From: Legionellales bacterium | GTDB lineage: Bacteria > Pseudomonadota > Gammaproteobacteria > WLWR01 | DNA: 9,851 nucleotides | Assembly (NCBI GenBank): GCA_012103495.1 | Contig: WLWR01000046.1 | Coordinates: forward strand, 1 to 9,851 | Direction of reading: 5' to 3' | In this document: piece by piece, positions 8,801-9,851 of the stretch | How the letters are laid out: the number at the start of each line of letters is the position of its first letter | Position numbering within the stretch: position 1 is the first letter of the stretch | Notes under the pieces: model-generated | The model's database searches: none | Told to the model about the DNA's origin: nothing | Seen by the model: only the letters and a program-made list of their open reading frames with translations | Program-made: the position numbers and the translations under genes

Positions 8801-8897
8801 GGCTGCACAGTATCAACTTACCACCGATAAAATCATCAATCCCTTCATTCCTGCCATCGTGCAATACTTTCAATTGCCTGAGCAGTTGGTTGAGTGA
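5892..8897 (+). CDS. icmF: Dot/Icm type IVB secretion protein IcmF
   Basis: IcmF (the homologue of TssM) partners DotU in the inner membrane and stabilises the Dot/Icm complex. The 1001-residue length is close to Legionella IcmF. Residues 47-54 (GPHHAGKT) are an intact Walker A/P-loop, and VYVVFTHCDLIAGFNEFF at 157-174 holds the G4-like and IcmF-specific motifs; no clear DTAG-type G3 motif is seen. One membrane helix is evident at about 329-349, preceded by an Arg/Lys cluster. I see no TM hairpin before the P-loop, unlike typical TssM. The remaining ~650 residues form the periplasmic part, Gln/Leu-rich, with the IcmF C-terminal signature (WSGDWGWYRLFQSL) near 930-943. The frame is open upstream to a TTG at 5880, but ATG 5892 overlaps the dotU stop (TAATG) and is the natural start. 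No strong Shine-Dalgarno is seen, so translation probably depends on coupling to dotU. The stop lies 2 bases from that of icmB on the other strand. Confidence 0.95.
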   Translation: MKKWLPAWLVGKRKSSQHDPQAQTFIDSLDRLTRQQIRYQPWVALIGPHHAGKTSLCQAADLDIVDTPPSTQFSMWQNSQSMLITFGDYFLTHPHFWRPALKVLRKRRRRQPFDAVALTIHLPYLTQQPSYKTDKLLEQLSSIAGTLAQASANRLPVYVVFTHCDLIAGFNEFFAYLTQEQRQQVWGVLFQQDFDSAWQAFMTDLHQQTFAKLHPTHGTQHSQLIKEFPLQLETLTHFFQTLHQLLQQTHPKIVVAGFCFTSGEQVGTPINYLTTTINRNAELNFTTQAHKTLRQTPYFCHQLLQRLLPFGTPATKSYYGKRSRRGRGWIACAFLIGLSLTSGYLIHQFKQTALTLRHAQYELQSHLFYKLSDAGGANLFELIGALRSLADVEQQLAAQKSVWLFAPPFRELAALRQDLTTTQQQISQRQLLPLLAHHLEQTITDSEKVKPEQTYRTLKAYLMLGNPDQLDGSYFIRWLEIYLQHSLQFSAAQVAQVLPAIQATITVHPTPIALDRQVIRQARQQLAQLPAGWLVYLLIKEQRAMDVTSNTIPYLFTPAGFQAMMQSFIPQAIAQLHSGDEILGHIVAKSSLSLQQLREETLQVYAQDYINWWQSFIPNRTLFSLETLAQIQQTFNQLAGEQSPLIEMLLLIEENTSPLGEDDAYASLFNQHIANQFADISHINEQTIQTIQSLAQRYAQMIVDLSQQKSLGAASLHQLKTLAQTMADTSLIEQDLQLSAQQPEAIHSLLTQLIEQSWRLIGKQAADFLNQQWQQSVYRPYQQTIANHFPLNHQAKQETSLADFHQFFKRAGILQTFYLRYLADFIDIQQTQWLIKPLKVEGFELSQTLITELQRANIIRQMFFNATGDDLAVSYQLQPLAFAANTSHIALHIDGQKLFDYPGSTRITTFKWPKATADAELVIQSHGNPSFHQQWSGDWGWYRLFQSLQVEATEDTRHYTVGFQNNNGSLAAQYQLTTDKIINPFIPAIVQYFQLPEQLVE

Positions 8898-8899
8898 TA

Positions 8900-9851
8900 T
8901 TAATTTGCGATGTCTTTAGGAAGACTTTTAAGATCTGGATTGCGCGAATAAGCATTTAAAATATCAGATACTAATTGATCTACCGCACCCAAATTATCTT
9001 CATCAGAAATAAAACCGGCCTCTTCCCGAACATCATTCAATCGCTTTTCCAATTCTTTCACAACACTGCCATTGGGAAACAAACTGGATAACACGCGTCT
9101 GGCTTCAACCGGACCTAAGTGGCGATACAATTGATTACGTAAGTTTGCATCTTCTGCGGTGGTGCTAAATGCCCACAATTCAATGGGACCTAGAGTCAAT
9201 GTCAGCAATTGTACATTCACACCAACTTTGGTGGCGTATTGAGCTAAAAAGGTTGCACCACCTTCACGTGGACCATGGACTCGATTGCGTAAGGCAATTT
9301 TTGCCGTTTCAGACAACCCAAAGACACTGACTGTTTTATTGATGGCAGAGGCAGGGCCGGCATCCATCACATAAATACCTGTGGCAAACTCCACCATCAC
9401 CGGATCAAAATCATCCAACGATTGAGACAGCAATGCAATTTGGACTTTCCACTTACGACCTTCGCGCATGTCAATAATCACTTGATCGCGCACCGCCACC
9501 GATTTAGCAGTGCGATGAAATTCATCGTAAACAATGCGCTTGGGATCTTCGCGAATTTCACGGATACGAACTCGATGATAATCATGATATTGCTCTGGCA
9601 TATCCGCTAAACTGTCTTCAGTTAAATAATAATGCCGTGCCAACATATATCGCGCCAACATATACATCACTGCTGTCTGTCTATCGGCGGTGTCTCCCCC
9701 GCTTTTGGCAACTTCATCCAAATCCAATGACACAACACGCGCCTCACCCAAATCAAATCGTGTCACTCGCGATAAAATAGGATATTCACGTACGGCACTG
9801 GAAATCATGCGACCAAAAGCAGCAATCAAACTTTCTCCCGTAGGCGCTACA
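8900..9851 (-). CDS. icmB: Dot/Icm ATPase IcmB (DotO), C-terminal part, cut by window edge
   Basis: IcmB/DotO is the VirB4-like cytoplasmic ATPase that energises assembly and substrate transfer in the type IVB system. Only about the last 316 codons are in view. The frame stays open to the right edge (…VAPTGESLIAAFGRM…), so the TTG at 9829-9827 is internal and not the start; the full family protein is about 1000 residues. The visible part contains the Walker B region KRIVYDEFHR (Asp-Glu at 9526-9521), the following helix VRDQVIIDMREGRKW, and the ALLSQSLDDFDP segment typical of VirB4/DotO ATPases. The Walker A motif must lie beyond the window. The C-terminus is acidic and helical and ends at TAA 8902-8900. 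In Legionella, icmB belongs to the long icm cluster, so icmJ, icmD and others probably lie to the right on this strand. It faces icmF tail to tail. Confidence 0.93.
   Translation of the reverse strand, partial: VAPTGESLIAAFGRMISSAVREYPILSRVTRFDLGEARVVSLDLDEVAKSGGDTADRQTAVMYMLARYMLARHYYLTEDSLADMPEQYHDYHRVRIREIREDPKRIVYDEFHRTAKSVAVRDQVIIDMREGRKWKVQIALLSQSLDDFDPVMVEFATGIYVMDAGPASAINKTVSVFGLSETAKIALRNRVHGPREGGATFLAQYATKVGVNVQLLTLTLGPIELWAFSTTAEDANLRNQLYRHLGPVEARRVLSSLFPNGSVVKELEKRLNDVREEAGFISDEDNLGAVDQLVSDILNAYSRNPDLKSLPKDIAN
8912..8929 (+). terminator. weak terminator-like hairpin for the icmF transcript, inside the end of icmB
   Basis: GTCTT (8912-8916), loop TAGG and AAGAC (8921-8925) form a short stem-loop followed by TTTT at 8926-8929. 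It lies 15 bases past the icmF stop, in the right orientation to end the + strand transcript, and within the last codons of icmB on the other strand. The stem is only 5 bp with two G-C pairs, so it would be weak and may be chance. Confidence 0.25.
9639..9668 (-). repeat. 15-bp imperfect tandem duplication in icmB
   Basis: The 11-base string GCCAACATATA recurs 15 bases apart (9639-9649 and 9654-9664). On the - strand this is read as YMLAR twice in a row. It is in frame and the protein reads on normally. It may be an old duplication in a helix or simple convergence of codons. Confidence 0.5.

Noticed and set aside
5047..8897. The dotU-icmF pair read as TssL-TssM of a type VI secretion system.
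   Set aside because: No other tss gene is present, and icmB/dotO, specific to type IVB systems, is the direct neighbour.
9827..9829. TTG on the - strand as the start of a 309-residue protein.
   Set aside because: The frame remains open to the window edge and the product matches the C-terminal part of IcmB, so the gene is cut by the window and does not start here.

Overview
The window looks like a chromosomal segment of a gammaproteobacterium of the order Legionellales (Legionella/Coxiella relatives). The evidence is a cluster of Dot/Icm type IVB secretion genes: dotU (icmH), icmF and the 3' part of icmB (dotO). They sit beside a YejM/PbgA-type inner-membrane protein found in LPS-bearing Gram-negatives. 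Base composition is moderately A+T rich. No RNA genes, insertion sequences, phage genes or CRISPR arrays were seen.

Layout, left to right. Positions 1-170 are a leader with at most the tail of an unidentified upstream frame. Positions 171-1700 (+) encode a PP2C-fold protein of 509 residues. It keeps most PP2C motifs but lacks the DGHGG metal-binding strand, and it has a helical C-terminal extension ending in a Ser/Gln-rich tail. It is a candidate Dot/Icm effector or pseudophosphatase. Positions 1701-1847 are an intergenic gap with a 10-bp inverted repeat and a good sigma-70 type promoter. From that promoter runs a tight four-gene unit on the + strand: purD (1848-3146), yejM/pbgA-like (3143-5047), dotU (5047-5892) and icmF (5892-8897). 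Each gene overlaps the next by 4, 1 and 1 bases (ATGA, TAATG, TAATG), so they are very probably co-transcribed and translationally coupled. From the right edge, icmB/dotO comes in on the - strand (9851 to 8900, 5' end outside the window) and stops 2 bases from the end of icmF.

How the parts work together. DotU and IcmF form the inner-membrane pair that stabilises the Dot/Icm core complex, and IcmB/DotO is its VirB4-like ATPase. The rest of the icm cluster probably continues beyond the right edge. PurD is a purine biosynthesis enzyme. The YejM-like protein probably senses or controls LPS in the inner membrane. Their fusion into the dotU-icmF transcription unit is the most unusual organisational feature. 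The PP2C-like gene is a separate unit, and its neighbourhood plus its C-terminus suggest, but do not prove, that it is a secreted substrate.
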